The notes under the pieces are model-generated. The model was not told where the DNA came from and ran no database searches. It was given only the letters and a program-made list of their open reading frames with translations. The translations under genes were made by a program, and so were the position numbers. Source: Advenella kashmirensis W13003 (GTDB lineage Bacteria; Pseudomonadota; Gammaproteobacteria; Burkholderiales; Burkholderiaceae_B). From it: a stretch of 64,000 nt of DNA. This document shows positions 44,878 through 55,895 of this stretch, piece by piece. Each line of letters begins with the position of its first letter. Within the stretch, counting starts at the first letter, position 1. The stretch lies in assembly GCF_000506985.1 (NCBI RefSeq), contig NZ_KI650982.1, forward strand, positions 248,001 to 312,000. Direction: 5' to 3'.

Positions 44878-45990
44878 ATGCTATATTTTTCCACGGCTCT
44901 ACGCTGGCACATTTTTGGCATGCTTCATTCCAAGACTTTCCGATTCCTGGCCCTTTTGGCCCTTGCACCCATTCTGACGGGGTGCAACGCAGTTCTGCTC
45001 TCACCTTCAGGCGATATCGCACTGCAGCAACGCAATCTGATCTATATTTCAGTTGCATTAATGCTGATTGTGATCATACCTGTCATCGTTCTGACATTGT
45101 ACTTTGCATGGCGCTACCGTGCGTCCAATACCAAAGCAACATACGCGCCGGAATGGAATCATTCCACACTTATTGAGCTGGTCATCTGGCTGGTCCCCCT
45201 GCTGATCATTATTGCGCTGGGTGCCGTGACCTGGGTCAGCACACACAAGCTGGATCCGTACCGTCCACTCGAACGCATTGACGCACAGCGCGCGCTTCCC
45301 GCGAACGTCAAGCCGCTGACGGTACAGGTCGTCGCCCTGGACTGGAAATGGCTGTTTTTCTACCCTGAGTACGGCATTGCGACCGTCAATGAGCTGGCGG
45401 CACCTGTCGACCGCCCAATTGCGTTCCGGCTGACCTCATCCAGCGTCATGAACTCCTTCTTTATTCCCGCGCTGGCAGGCCAGATCTACACCATGGCCGG
45501 CATGGAAACGCAACTGCATGCGATCATCAACAAGGAAGGCGTCTACGAGGGCTTTTCGTCCAATTACAGTGGCGCCGGCTTTTCGGGCATGCGGTTCAAG
45601 TTTCATGGACTGAACACCGAAGACTTTGACGCATGGGTCGAATCAGTCAAACAAAGCCAGACTGATCTGAGTCGTGTGGCTTATTTGCAACTGGAAGCGC
45701 CTAGCGAGCGCGAACCGGTACAGCATTACTCCAGCGTGGCCCCCGGACTGTATGACGCCATCCTGAATCGCTGTGTGGAGCCAAACCGCATGTGCATGCG
45801 TGACATTATGGCCATTGATGCCCAGGGGGGCATGGGCATACCCGGCATATACAACATGGCTGAACTGGATAAAACCACCCGGCTCAACCTTGGCCTGGAA
45901 AACGCCCGGCACCAGATCTATGTAAGTGGCTTCTGCACGATCACAGATCCTGCCTTCTCCTCGCTGAAACTGATGAACGCGTCGCGCTGA
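44878..45990 (+). CDS. cyoA: Cytochrome bo ubiquinol oxidase subunit II
   Basis: A 370-residue lipoprotein subunit. Lipobox ILTGC at about residue 36, two membrane helices (YISVALMLIVIIPVIVLTLYF; LIELVIWLVPLLIIIALGAVTW), then the cupredoxin domain without the CuA ligands, as in quinol oxidases (DWKWLFFYPEYGIATVNELA, SSSVMNSFFIPALAGQIYTMAG). ATG 44878 is used (AGGA upstream); ATG 44920 would give a tighter lipoprotein signal, MLHSKTFRFLALLALAPILTGC being cut as residues 15-36. The C-terminus has added cysteines (NRCVEPNRMCMRD). First gene of cyoABCD. Confidence 0.95.
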   Translation: MLYFSTALRWHIFGMLHSKTFRFLALLALAPILTGCNAVLLSPSGDIALQQRNLIYISVALMLIVIIPVIVLTLYFAWRYRASNTKATYAPEWNHSTLIELVIWLVPLLIIIALGAVTWVSTHKLDPYRPLERIDAQRALPANVKPLTVQVVALDWKWLFFYPEYGIATVNELAAPVDRPIAFRLTSSSVMNSFFIPALAGQIYTMAGMETQLHAIINKEGVYEGFSSNYSGAGFSGMRFKFHGLNTEDFDAWVESVKQSQTDLSRVAYLQLEAPSEREPVQHYSSVAPGLYDAILNRCVEPNRMCMRDIMAIDAQGGMGIPGIYNMAELDKTTRLNLGLENARHQIYVSGFCTITDPAFSSLKLMNASR

Positions 45991-46063
45991 GGCTGCGTCC
46001 TTTGTAAGCAATATCCCCGGCCAGGCGTATTGGCCGTCACTCTATTTTCAATGACTTGAGCCC

Positions 46064-48055
46064 ATGGATCTGCAAACTCTTATTCTTGGTCGCCTTGGTT
46101 GGGATTCCATACCCTTCCACGAACCTATCCTGATCGCTACCTTCGCGGTCGTATTACTTGGCGGTGTCGCACTGATTGCCGCGATTAGTTATTTCAAGCT
46201 GTGGCGCTACCTGTGGGTCGAATGGTTTACCAGTATCGACCACAAGAAAATCGGCATCATGTACATGATCCTTGGCCTGATCATGCTGCTGCGCGGTTTT
46301 TCCGATGCCATCATGATGCGGATCCAGCAAGCCATCGCATTTGGCGATTCCACGGGCTACCTGCCGCCCCATCATTACGACCAGATCTTCACTGCGCATG
46401 GCGTGATCATGATCTTCTTCGTGGCCATGCCACTGGTGACAGGCCTGATGAACTACATCGTCCCGCTGCAGATCGGCGCACGGGATGTCGCATTTCCGTT
46501 CCTGAATAATTTCAGTTTCTGGATGACCACCGGCGGCGCCGTGCTCGTGATGATCTCCCTGTTCATTGGTGAATTTTCGACTACGGGCTGGCTGGCCTAT
46601 CCTCCGCTATCCGGCATACAGCACAGTCCCAGCGTCGGTATGGATTACTACATATGGGCCTTGCAAGTGGCTGGGATCGGCACCACGCTGTCGGGCATCA
46701 ACCTGATCGTGACCATCATCAAGATGCGGGCGCCCGGCATGGGCATGATGAAAATGCCCATCTTTACCTGGACATCGCTCTGCACCAACACCCTGATCGT
46801 GGCATCATTCCCCGTTCTGACCGCCGTTCTGGCCCTGCTCACAATGGATCGCTACGTGGGTACCAATTTCTTTACGAACGATTTGGGCGGCAACCCCATG
46901 ATGTATGTGAATCTGATCTGGATCTGGGGTCACCCTGAGGTCTATATCCTGATTCTTCCCTTGTTTGGTGTCTTCTCCGAAATCGTCTCCACCTATAGCG
47001 GCAAACGCCTGTTCGGCTACGCCTCCATGGTATATGCCACGGTCGTCATCACGATTCTGTCCTATCTGGTCTGGCTGCATCACTTTTTCACCATGGGTTC
47101 GGGCGCCAGTGTCAATTCGTTCTTCGGTATTGCCACGATGATCATTTCGATCCCGACCGGCGCCAAGCTCTTCAACTGGCTGTTCACCATGTATCGTGGC
47201 CGGATCCACTTCGATGTTCCCATGATGTGGACACTTGGCTTCATGGTGACGTTCGTCATCGGCGGTATGACAGGCGTGATGCTGGCCATTCCGTCGGCCG
47301 ACTTTGTCCTGCACAATAGCCTCTTTCTGATTGCACACTTTCACAACGTCATTATTGGCGGCGTGTTGTTCGGTCTGTTTGCCGCGATCACCTATTGGTT
47401 CCCCAAGGCATTCGGCTACAAGCTGGATCCATTCTGGGGAAAATGCTCGTTCTGGTGCTGGCTGATCGGCTTCTACATGGCGTTCATGCCACTGTATGTG
47501 CTGGGCTTTATGGGCGTGACCCGACGCCTGAACCACTTCGAAGACCATTCCCTGCAGATCTGGTTCCAGATCGCTGCAGCCGGCGCTTTCGTGATTGCAT
47601 TGGGCATTGCCAGCTTCCTGATCCAGCTGGTGGTGAGCTATCGCAAGCGTGATTCGTTGCGCGATGTGACGGGTGACCCCTGGAATGGGCGCACGCTGGA
47701 GTGGTCGACGTCGTCTCCTCCCCCGTCCTACAACTTTGCATTCACTCCGCAAGTGCATGACGGTGATGCCTGGGACCAAATGAAACAACATAAATTTCAG
47801 CGTCCGCTGAGCGGATTCCTGCCAATCCACATGCCCGCCAATACCGGTGCAGGCATTATCATTGCAGGTCTGTGTACGCTTTGCGGATTTGCACTGATCT
47901 GGCACATGTGGCTGGTCAGCGCGCTGTCATTTCTCGCCATTATCGGCGGCACCATTTACCATACGTTCAACTACAAGCGTGATTATTACATTCCTGCTGA
48001 AGAAGTTGCCCGTACCGAAGCTGAACGCACACGACTGCTAGCCAACCATGTCTGA
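46064..48055 (+). CDS. cyoB: Cytochrome bo ubiquinol oxidase subunit I
   Basis: Catalytic heme-copper subunit, 663 residues with 15 membrane helices. Ligand regions: [13 protein letters not shown] (low-spin heme histidine), [12 protein letters not shown] (CuB histidine and cross-linked tyrosine), [12 protein letters not shown] (two CuB histidines) and [13 protein letters not shown] (heme b and heme o3 histidines). The K- and D-channel signatures of proton-pumping type A oxidases fit. Overlaps cyoC by 8 bases. Confidence 0.98.
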   Translation: MDLQTLILGRLGWDSIPFHEPILIATFAVVLLGGVALIAAISYFKLWRYLWVEWFTSIDHKKIGIMYMILGLIMLLRGFSDAIMMRIQQAIAFGDSTGYLPPHHYDQIFTAHGVIMIFFVAMPLVTGLMNYIVPLQIGARDVAFPFLNNFSFWMTTGGAVLVMISLFIGEFSTTGWLAYPPLSGIQHSPSVGMDYYIWALQVAGIGTTLSGINLIVTIIKMRAPGMGMMKMPIFTWTSLCTNTLIVASFPVLTAVLALLTMDRYVGTNFFTNDLGGNPMMYVNLIWIWGHPEVYILILPLFGVFSEIVSTYSGKRLFGYASMVYATVVITILSYLVWLHHFFTMGSGASVNSFFGIATMIISIPTGAKLFNWLFTMYRGRIHFDVPMMWTLGFMVTFVIGGMTGVMLAIPSADFVLHNSLFLIAHFHNVIIGGVLFGLFAAITYWFPKAFGYKLDPFWGKCSFWCWLIGFYMAFMPLYVLGFMGVTRRLNHFEDHSLQIWFQIAAAGAFVIALGIASFLIQLVVSYRKRDSLRDVTGDPWNGRTLEWSTSSPPPSYNFAFTPQVHDGDAWDQMKQHKFQRPLSGFLPIHMPANTGAGIIIAGLCTLCGFALIWHMWLVSALSFLAIIGGTIYHTFNYKRDYYIPAEEVARTEAERTRLLANHV

Positions 48056-48686
48056 TACTACCGCCATTTCCCCCCGTGAAGTCGCGGCCGCTGCGCCGCT
48101 TGACTTCTACCTGAAGCAGGACCACCACCCGCAGAACGGAACCTCATTGGGGTTCTGGATCTACCTGATGAGCGACTGCCTGATCTTTGCCTGCCTGTTC
48201 GCCGTGCATGGCGTGGTGGGCCGCAATTACGCGGCAGGCCCGTCCGGTGCAGACCTGTTTGAGCTGCCACTAGTGGCTGTCAACACGGCCATGCTGTTGT
48301 TTTCTTCCATTACCTACGGGTTCTGCATGCTGGAGGTTCAGCGCAACCGGGTTCGTCCGGCCATGATCTGGCTGGGCATTACCGGTCTTTTCGGTCTCGC
48401 GTTCCTGGGACTGGAGCTGTACGAGTTCGCTCACCTGATCCATATCAATGCCGTGCCCCAGCGTAGCGCATTCCTGTCATCCTTCTTTACCCTGGTAGGC
48501 ACGCACGGCCTGCACGTGACCTTCGGGATCATCTGGCTGGTCACGCTCCTGTTCCAAGTGAAAAAATACGGCCTGATTCCTGAAAACCGACGGCGCCTGA
48601 TGTGTCTGTCCATGTTCTGGCATTTCCTGGATGTGATCTGGATTGCCGTCTTCACCTTTGTCTACCTGATGGGGGTCCTGCCATGA
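48048..48686 (+). CDS. cyoC: Cytochrome bo ubiquinol oxidase subunit III
   Basis: A 212-residue membrane subunit with five helices ([99 protein letters not shown]). The GTHGLHV and WHFLDVIW motifs are typical. Starts inside the end of cyoB and overlaps cyoD by four bases (ATGA), so the three are translationally coupled. Confidence 0.97.
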   Translation: MSDTTAISPREVAAAAPLDFYLKQDHHPQNGTSLGFWIYLMSDCLIFACLFAVHGVVGRNYAAGPSGADLFELPLVAVNTAMLLFSSITYGFCMLEVQRNRVRPAMIWLGITGLFGLAFLGLELYEFAHLIHINAVPQRSAFLSSFFTLVGTHGLHVTFGIIWLVTLLFQVKKYGLIPENRRRLMCLSMFWHFLDVIWIAVFTFVYLMGVLP

Positions 48687-49084
48687 CCACACCTGCCAAT
48701 ACTGCGCATCACCATAACAATGCACACGACGATCACCACGACGATGACGGTCACGGCGAAATCACTTTTCGCGGTTATATGACCGGCTTCATCCTGTCTG
48801 TCATCCTGACTGCACTTGCCTTCTGGTTTGTCATGGGCAATGTGTTCGAAAAATCCGGTGTCACGGCGCTGGTCATCCTGGGGCTGGGCGCCATCCAGAT
48901 GTGCGTACATGTTATTTACTTCCTGCACATGAATACGCGTGCCGAAGGTGGCTGGAGCATGCTGGCCATGATCTTCACGCTCATCATCGTCGTCATCGCG
49001 CTCGCGGGTTCCCTGTGGGTCATGTACCATCTGAATACCAATATGATGCCCAACATGATTCATGACATGAAAAACATGCTCTGA
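48683..49084 (+). CDS. cyoD: Cytochrome bo ubiquinol oxidase subunit IV with His/Asp-rich N-terminus
   Basis: A 133-residue subunit with three membrane helices (GFILSVILTALAFWFVMG; VTALVILGLGAIQMCVHVIYFLHM; MLAMIFTLIIVVIALAGSLWVMY). The cytoplasmic N-terminus before the first helix is unusually rich in His and Asp (AHHHNNAHDDHHDDDGHGE, about residues 8-26) and could bind Cu or another metal. The tail is Met-rich (NMMPNMIHDMKNML). ATG 48683 overlaps the cyoC stop. Confidence 0.95.
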   Translation: MTTPANTAHHHNNAHDDHHDDDGHGEITFRGYMTGFILSVILTALAFWFVMGNVFEKSGVTALVILGLGAIQMCVHVIYFLHMNTRAEGGWSMLAMIFTLIIVVIALAGSLWVMYHLNTNMMPNMIHDMKNML

Positions 49085-49229
49085 TCCATGTTTCCATGGG
49101 TCGCGCCCCAGGCATGCCGATCGCCTCGACTCGGTACTGCCTGGGCCCCCACAGCAGGAGACTATCGTCAGCTCCCCTTCTCCTTCTCCCCAAGCCCAGT
49201 CTGATTCTCATCGCCCGAAACGGACCTGG

Positions 49230-50039
49230 GTGCTGCTCGTCTGGCTACTGATTGCCGTCATGGCATTCGTCGGTTTTTGTGCGCTTGGTATCTGGCAAGT
49301 GGAACGACGTGCCTGGAAACTGGATTTGATAGAACGGGTGGCGCAGCGCATTCACGCTCCCGCCGTTGCGCCTCTTGAGCGCAGCGACTGGAATACCATT
49401 TCGGCGTCTCGCGATGAATATCGCCACGTCAGGCTGCATGGCACCTATCAGTATGAGCAATCTGCACTGGTGCAGGCATCAACCGTTCTGGGCACGGGGT
49501 ATTGGGTTATGACGCCCCTGCGTCTTGATGACCAGAGCTTTGTCCTTGTCAACCGGGGCTTTGTTCCACAAGCACAAAAGAATGGCGCCTGGCGCCACAG
49601 GCAAGAGCCGGCAGGAGAGGTCACGCTGACAGGCCTGATACGCTTGACGGAACCCCTTGGTGGTTTTCTGCGCGACAACAAACCTGAAGAAAATCGCTGG
49701 TTTTCCAGGGACGTGCAGCAAATCGGGCAAAGCCGTGGATTGACCCAATTGGCACCCTATTTCGTCGATGCCGATGGCCCCGGCGCCAGCATTTTTCCGG
49801 GGGCTTCATCGGCCACGCCATCCGATAGTGAAGAAGCAGTACCGGCGAGCGCTGCCCGCGCTTCGGGTCAGTTGTATATTGCCGACGAACATCTGCCTGT
49901 GGCGGGCCTGACGGTAGTATCATTCAACAATAACCATTTAATGTATGCTATCACCTGGTTTGGTCTGGCCATACTGGTCCTCCTCGCCGTGTGCTACGTT
50001 TGCCGCGAGGAATTTCGCACGCGCAAGCCGAAAAAATAA
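49230..50039 (+). CDS. SURF1-family oxidase assembly protein
   Basis: SURF1 helps insert heme into heme-copper oxidases. 269 residues from GTG 49230: first membrane helix (LLVWLLIAVMAFVGFCALGIWQVERRAWK), a periplasmic domain with HVRLHGTYQYEQSALVQ and VLVNRGFVP, and a second helix (HLMYAITWFGLAILVLLAV), the normal SURF1 layout. An insert (GASSATPSDSEEAVPASAARASGQ) is longer than usual. The start is doubtful: no ribosome site precedes GTG 49230, while a perfect AGGAG (49156-49160) sits before an open stretch without ATG, GTG or TTG. Placed in the cyo operon, so its client is most likely the bo oxidase. Confidence 0.88.
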   Translation: MLLVWLLIAVMAFVGFCALGIWQVERRAWKLDLIERVAQRIHAPAVAPLERSDWNTISASRDEYRHVRLHGTYQYEQSALVQASTVLGTGYWVMTPLRLDDQSFVLVNRGFVPQAQKNGAWRHRQEPAGEVTLTGLIRLTEPLGGFLRDNKPEENRWFSRDVQQIGQSRGLTQLAPYFVDADGPGASIFPGASSATPSDSEEAVPASAARASGQLYIADEHLPVAGLTVVSFNNNHLMYAITWFGLAILVLLAVCYVCREEFRTRKPKK

Positions 50040-50086
50040 CGCGCAGTTTTCCACCATAAACGGGTAACAACCCCAAGGCCTCTGAA

Positions 50087-51436
50087 TTGGACCCTTTTCG
50101 CAACCAGCCCTCCCTGAGCTGGACTACATTCCTGCAGGCAACGGATCCTGGCAGGCTCGACGATGGCAGCGCGACGGGCCGCCAGAATATGCTTCAATTG
50201 ATCCAGCTGCGCTGGATTGCCGTGCTGGGTCAGGTGATGACTATCCTGGTGGCACAGTTTCTGCTGGGCCTTGAACTGCCGCTCAATGCCATGCTGGCCC
50301 TGGTATTGCTACTGGTGCTGTTCAATGTGGGCAGCATGCTGTTTCTTCGTGCCGGCAATCCTGTCAGCAACACCCAGCTTTTCATTGCACTGCTGGCCGA
50401 TGTCGGCATACTCACCGCGCAGTTGCACTTTAGCGGCGGCGCGAGCAACCCGTTCATTTTTCTGTATTTGCTGCAGATCACCCTGGCAGCGGTTCTGCTT
50501 ACGCCGCGCAGCACCTGGATCATGGTGGGCATTACCAGTGTCTGCTTTGCCTGGCTGGCACTCTCCAAGCAAACACTGATCCTGCAACCCGCCCACGAGC
50601 AGGGCCTGAACAGCCTGTACGTCCTGGGCATGCTGGTCTGCTTCGCGCTCAATGCTGCCCTGATCGTGGTGTTCATGACACGGATAAGCCGGAACCTGCG
50701 CATGCGCGATACCCACCTGGCTGCCATGCGCCAGGCCGCTGCTGAAGAGGAACATATTGTCCACATGGGCCTGCTGGCGTCCGGTGCGGCGCACGAACTG
50801 GGCACGCCACTCTCTACGATGGCCGTCATTCTGGGTGACTGGCAGCATATGTTACCCTTTACCAAGAGCCCGGAGTTGCTGCAGGAGATCGATGAAATGC
50901 AGACCCAGGTCATGCGCTGCAAGGCCATCGTGACCGGCATTCTGGTCTCAGCCGGTAAAACACGCGGCGACTCCCCGACAGAAACAACCGTGCACCAGTT
51001 TCTCGATCAATTGGTGGCGCAATGGCGTGACCTGCGCCAGCCCAGACAAATGCTTTATGAAAACCATTTTGGTCCGGACGTGCGTATTGTCTCTGACTCC
51101 GCATTGCAACAGATGATAGGCAATGTCCTGGACAACGCGCTGGAGGCCTCGCCCAACTGGCTGCGCGTGGAAGTGACACGTGAAGAAGATACCCTGATCC
51201 TGAATGTCATGGATGCCGGTCCCGGATTCGCTGCGGAAATGCTGGCCCACCTGGGACAGCCGTACAACTCCAACAAAGGCAAGCCGGGTGGCGGGCTGGG
51301 CCTGTTTCTCTCGGTCAACGTTGCCCGTACGCTGGGCGGCAGAATTACGGCGCAGAATCTGTTGTCTGGCGGCGCATCCGTTAAACTGTCACTACCCTTA
51401 TCGGCCATCAAACTGGAAAAAGGAGATGAGCATTGA
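50087..51436 (+). CDS. regB: RegB/PrrB/RoxS-type redox sensor histidine kinase
   Basis: A 449-residue membrane sensor kinase. Six helices (about 40-200) contain the quinone-binding motif GGASNPF (117-123). The dimerization helix carries the phosphorylated His236 in ASGAAHELGTPLSTMAV, the H-box unique to RegB-like kinases. The redox cysteine is conserved (Cys278, VMRCKAIV). The ATPase domain has NVLDNALEASP, DAGPGF and GGGLGLFLS. In the RegB family, oxidized quinone and cysteine oxidation switch the kinase off. TTG start at 50087, overlaps regA at TTGA. Its place after cyo-SURF1 suggests control of terminal oxidases by respiratory redox state. Confidence 0.92.
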   Translation: MDPFRNQPSLSWTTFLQATDPGRLDDGSATGRQNMLQLIQLRWIAVLGQVMTILVAQFLLGLELPLNAMLALVLLLVLFNVGSMLFLRAGNPVSNTQLFIALLADVGILTAQLHFSGGASNPFIFLYLLQITLAAVLLTPRSTWIMVGITSVCFAWLALSKQTLILQPAHEQGLNSLYVLGMLVCFALNAALIVVFMTRISRNLRMRDTHLAAMRQAAAEEEHIVHMGLLASGAAHELGTPLSTMAVILGDWQHMLPFTKSPELLQEIDEMQTQVMRCKAIVTGILVSAGKTRGDSPTETTVHQFLDQLVAQWRDLRQPRQMLYENHFGPDVRIVSDSALQQMIGNVLDNALEASPNWLRVEVTREEDTLILNVMDAGPGFAAEMLAHLGQPYNSNKGKPGGGLGLFLSVNVARTLGGRITAQNLLSGGASVKLSLPLSAIKLEKGDEH

Positions 51437-51978
51437 CGCAAGACGCCACTAAAGGTGAGCTGCTGATCGTGGAAGACGACGCAGCGTTCGCACGCACGCT
51501 GACCCGTTCGCTGGAACGTCGCGGGTATCACGTTGTGGCCGCCAACAGTCAGGAATCCATGCTTGCCATTCTGCAACACAGCACACCCGCGTATGCGGTT
51601 GTTGATCTCAAACTAAAAGGAGAAGGATCGGGACTGGCCTGCGTGCAGGACCTGCATGCGCACAATCCGGACATGCTGATCGTTGTACTGACCGGGTTCG
51701 CCAGCATCGCCACTGCCGTTGAAGCCATCAAGCTGGGGGCCTGTCATTATCTGGCAAAACCCGCGAACACAGATGACATTGAAGCTGCCTTTCAACGCTC
51801 GGACGGCGTGACCGATGTCAAGGTCACGGCGCGCCAGTCATCCATCAAGACCCTGGAATGGGAACGTATACACGAGACATTGGCAGAAACGGGATTCAAT
51901 ATTTCGGAAACTGCCCGTCGCCTTGGCATGCATCGCCGCACACTCGCCCGTAAACTGAATAAGCAACAGGTGAAATAG
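51433..51978 (+). CDS. regA: RegA/PrrA/ActR-type response regulator
   Basis: A 181-residue response regulator: receiver with acidic pocket LLIVEDDAAFA, phosphorylation site Asp58 in AYAVVDLKLKGEGSG, the switch threonine in VVLTGFAS and lysine in YLAKPAN; then a short linker and a Fis-type helix-turn-helix (TGFNISETARRLGMHRRTLARKLNK) at about 152-177. This pairing is the signature of RegA. TTG start at 51433, AGGAG upstream, overlapping the regB stop, so coupled. Convergent with ilvD. Confidence 0.93.
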   Translation: MTQDATKGELLIVEDDAAFARTLTRSLERRGYHVVAANSQESMLAILQHSTPAYAVVDLKLKGEGSGLACVQDLHAHNPDMLIVVLTGFASIATAVEAIKLGACHYLAKPANTDDIEAAFQRSDGVTDVKVTARQSSIKTLEWERIHETLAETGFNISETARRLGMHRRTLARKLNKQQVK

Positions 51979-52049
51979 CGCCGTACAGATGAGCCTGGTT
52001 TATTGATAATGCTTGCCCTGCATGCAAAGCAAAGGCTGACAAGATCCGC

Positions 52050-53735
<1,686 letters not shown>

Positions 53736-53943
53736 GACGTTCCTTGAGATGAATGACGTGGATGGGGTGCCGCGCTGGTCTGCAAGGACCAGATACGTGC
53801 TCTCAGTTTACATCCTTGGTGGCTGTTTATTGCTATTTTCCATGGGGATTCCATGCATCGGCTTAAATGGGACTGGTTATGTCTTACGGTATGTTCGGGC
53901 AGTCGCTGAGAGGTCGGGGATGATCAAGATTATCTTCGTTTGG

Positions 53944-53972
53944 TTGTTAATCAGTACTGTTTTTGATACTAT
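53944..53972 (+). promoter_or_regulatory. Promoter of the Phd/VapC operon
   Basis: TTGTTA (53944-53949), 17-base spacer, TACTAT (53967-53972). AGTACT occurs at 53953-53958 and 53985-53990 on either side of the -10, 32 bases apart, a spacing suited to two antitoxin dimers. Autoregulation is inferred. Confidence 0.5.
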
Positions 53973-54004
53973 TTGATTAATTTAAGTACTAAAGGCAGGC
54001 TGAA

Positions 54005-54274
54005 ATGCAAAACACAGTCACAGTAGGCGAAATCAAACGCCGCGGCATGGCCGCGATTGAAGAGGGCCTGCGTCAAGGGCCCTTGCATATCATCAAACGC
54101 AATAAATCAGCCGCCGTTATCCTTTCCGAAGAAGATTATCAGCGACTTACCGGGGCTCAGGTGCCGACCGTACAAGGATTGACTGTTATGCAATGGCTCC
54201 TGGCTCAGCCAGCGACAGGAACACGAGACAAAATCGAGATTGACACCTCCTTGAACAAGGAGCGCGACTGGTGA
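54005..54274 (+). CDS. Phd/YefM-family antitoxin
   Basis: An 89-residue antitoxin with the Phd/YefM N-terminal DNA-binding fold (VTVGEIKRRGMAAIEEGLRQGPLHIIKRNKSAAVILSEEDYQRL pattern) and a C-terminal tail that should wrap around the toxin (TGTRDKIEIDTSLNKERDW). It starts eight bases after a weak GGCAGG and its stop overlaps the GTG start of vapC by four bases. Confidence 0.88.
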   Translation: MQNTVTVGEIKRRGMAAIEEGLRQGPLHIIKRNKSAAVILSEEDYQRLTGAQVPTVQGLTVMQWLLAQPATGTRDKIEIDTSLNKERDW

Positions 54275-54681
54275 TCGCCTTCTTCGATTCCTGTGCCCTA
54301 ATCTACCTGATCGAAGGCAATGAACCGTTCGCGTCTGGCGTACGCAAACAACTGGCCGACATCGTACAAACTGATCCCGATCTGCAGGTAGCCGTAAGTC
54401 GTCTATCCTGGCTCGAATGCCGAGTCGGACCGATGAAGAAAAATAATATGAGTGTGCTGGCACAGTACGATGCCTTTTTCGCTCGATCCGATCTTATCTG
54501 GGTCGAAGTCAGCCAGGACGTCATTGAGTTAGCAACCGCCATTCGTGTCCGTCACGGATTGCGCACACCGGACGCCTTACAAGCCGCCAGTTGCCTTCAA
54601 CTTGGAAGCAACCACCTGATGTTAACGGGCGATGCTATATTCCGGCGCGTTCAGGGCCTGGCAGTCGCATTGTTGAAATAG
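54271..54681 (+). CDS. VapC-type PIN-domain ribonuclease toxin
   Basis: A 136-residue PIN nuclease. The four acidic residues of the metal site are visible: Asp6 (FFDSCALIY), Glu49 (LSWLECRV), Asp101 (RTPDALQA) and Asp121 (LTGDAIFRRV). GTG start overlapped by the antitoxin stop, so translation is coupled. Characterized relatives cut tRNA or rRNA; the target here is unknown. Pairing with a Phd/YefM and not a VapB antitoxin is a mixed but known combination. Confidence 0.9.
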   Translation: MIAFFDSCALIYLIEGNEPFASGVRKQLADIVQTDPDLQVAVSRLSWLECRVGPMKKNNMSVLAQYDAFFARSDLIWVEVSQDVIELATAIRVRHGLRTPDALQAASCLQLGSNHLMLTGDAIFRRVQGLAVALLK

Positions 54682-54767
54682 CGTCACTGTCTTCGTTCGA
54701 CATCCATATTGCCTTTTTCCCGATTTATCAATATGATGCGCATCAACCGTATTTCGTTTCGCGCATC

Positions 54768-55718
54768 ATGAGCAATCATCAAAAAATAGCATTCCTGGTT
54801 TCCGATAAACTGGGCGACTCTCTGTTGCTCCTGCCTCTGGCCCGCAATCTTGTTCGTAACGGATATCAGCTCACCATTTTTGGCCGGCACATGCATGCCC
54901 TGGCGCCGTGGTTACCCGGCCTGGAGGTTCGCCCCGTTCCCCTTGACGGGGTCGCAGGGCTGACGACATTTGATCGCGTGTTTCAAATGGATATTGATCA
55001 GCCCGTTGCGATTGATCCGCAGGCACCGTCACCCCCATTTGACTCTCTGACCCTGTGGTTGCACCAACAGCCCGCGCAGTCACGCCTTTTTCTGGAAGAA
55101 TCACGCGCATTTGCAAAGTCCGTATACCACATTGAGGACTGGTCCGACTCCTGCAGCTTGCAGCCCCATCACCCGGAACGCAGTCGACAGAATCGCAGGC
55201 GTGTAGTGATTCATCCCACTGCGGGCACGCCCGAACGCTATTGGTCCGCCGCGCGATTTCTCGAACTGGCGCGACGCCTGACTCGCGTCGGCTATGATGT
55301 GGCCTTCGTCGTGGAAGAACGCGACGCGCAGACATGGCGTCAGGCAGCACAGGGACAACCCTTTACGGTCAATTATTTCGAATCGCTGCAGGAACTGGGC
55401 GCTTTTATCCATGAATCGGGATACTTCGTCGGTAACGATTCAGGCGTCGGCCATCTGGCTTCTGCCCTGGGCGTGCCGACAGTCACCATTTCTCATCGTC
55501 CGCGCAATATGAATCGCTGGCGCCCCCAGTGGGCGCCCGGCATTATCGTGCCACATGTCTGGTTGCCGCTACGTGCATGGCGGCGAAAGTACTGGCGCCT
55601 TGCTGTAACGGTGGGCGCGGTCGAACGCTCATTGCGACGGCTGCAGAAAATGGAAACAGGCAACGACCGACCCGATGAAACGCTTTCGACGGGGCTGGCC
55701 GGCGCTACGGCTGATTGA
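54768..55718 (+). CDS. Glycosyltransferase family 9 (heptosyltransferase-like)
   Basis: A 316-residue GT-B enzyme similar to LPS heptosyltransferases. N-terminal KIAFLVSDKLGDSLLLLPLARNL, the inter-domain VVIHPTAGTPERYWSAARFLELA and the sugar-nucleotide site YFVGNDSGVGHLASALGVPTVTI support the family. ATG 54768 begins just before the first strand; the frame continues upstream into vapC with no start signal. No other LPS genes are near. Acceptor and sugar are unknown. C-terminal 20 residues are low-complexity. Confidence 0.85.
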   Translation: MSNHQKIAFLVSDKLGDSLLLLPLARNLVRNGYQLTIFGRHMHALAPWLPGLEVRPVPLDGVAGLTTFDRVFQMDIDQPVAIDPQAPSPPFDSLTLWLHQQPAQSRLFLEESRAFAKSVYHIEDWSDSCSLQPHHPERSRQNRRRVVIHPTAGTPERYWSAARFLELARRLTRVGYDVAFVVEERDAQTWRQAAQGQPFTVNYFESLQELGAFIHESGYFVGNDSGVGHLASALGVPTVTISHRPRNMNRWRPQWAPGIIVPHVWLPLRAWRRKYWRLAVTVGAVERSLRRLQKMETGNDRPDETLSTGLAGATAD

Positions 55719-55895
55719 GTCGGCATCCAAGATGCCCCCTGCACTCGCGTCCACCTGCTTGACAATGCAGATAAACGCCGCCTGCATGGCAACAGGCTTG
55801 GCTGCTTGCGTATAATGTGATCACCCTCTCTTCTCATCGCACGCCGATTTCGGATAGGCGATGCCACTTGAAATAGCGAGGTAGCGTGCCTGCGC

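Noticed and set aside
46805-47905. Open frame of 366 codons on the minus strand opposite cyoB
   Set aside because: Low-complexity His/Gln/Asp-rich product, antisense to a highly conserved oxidase subunit.
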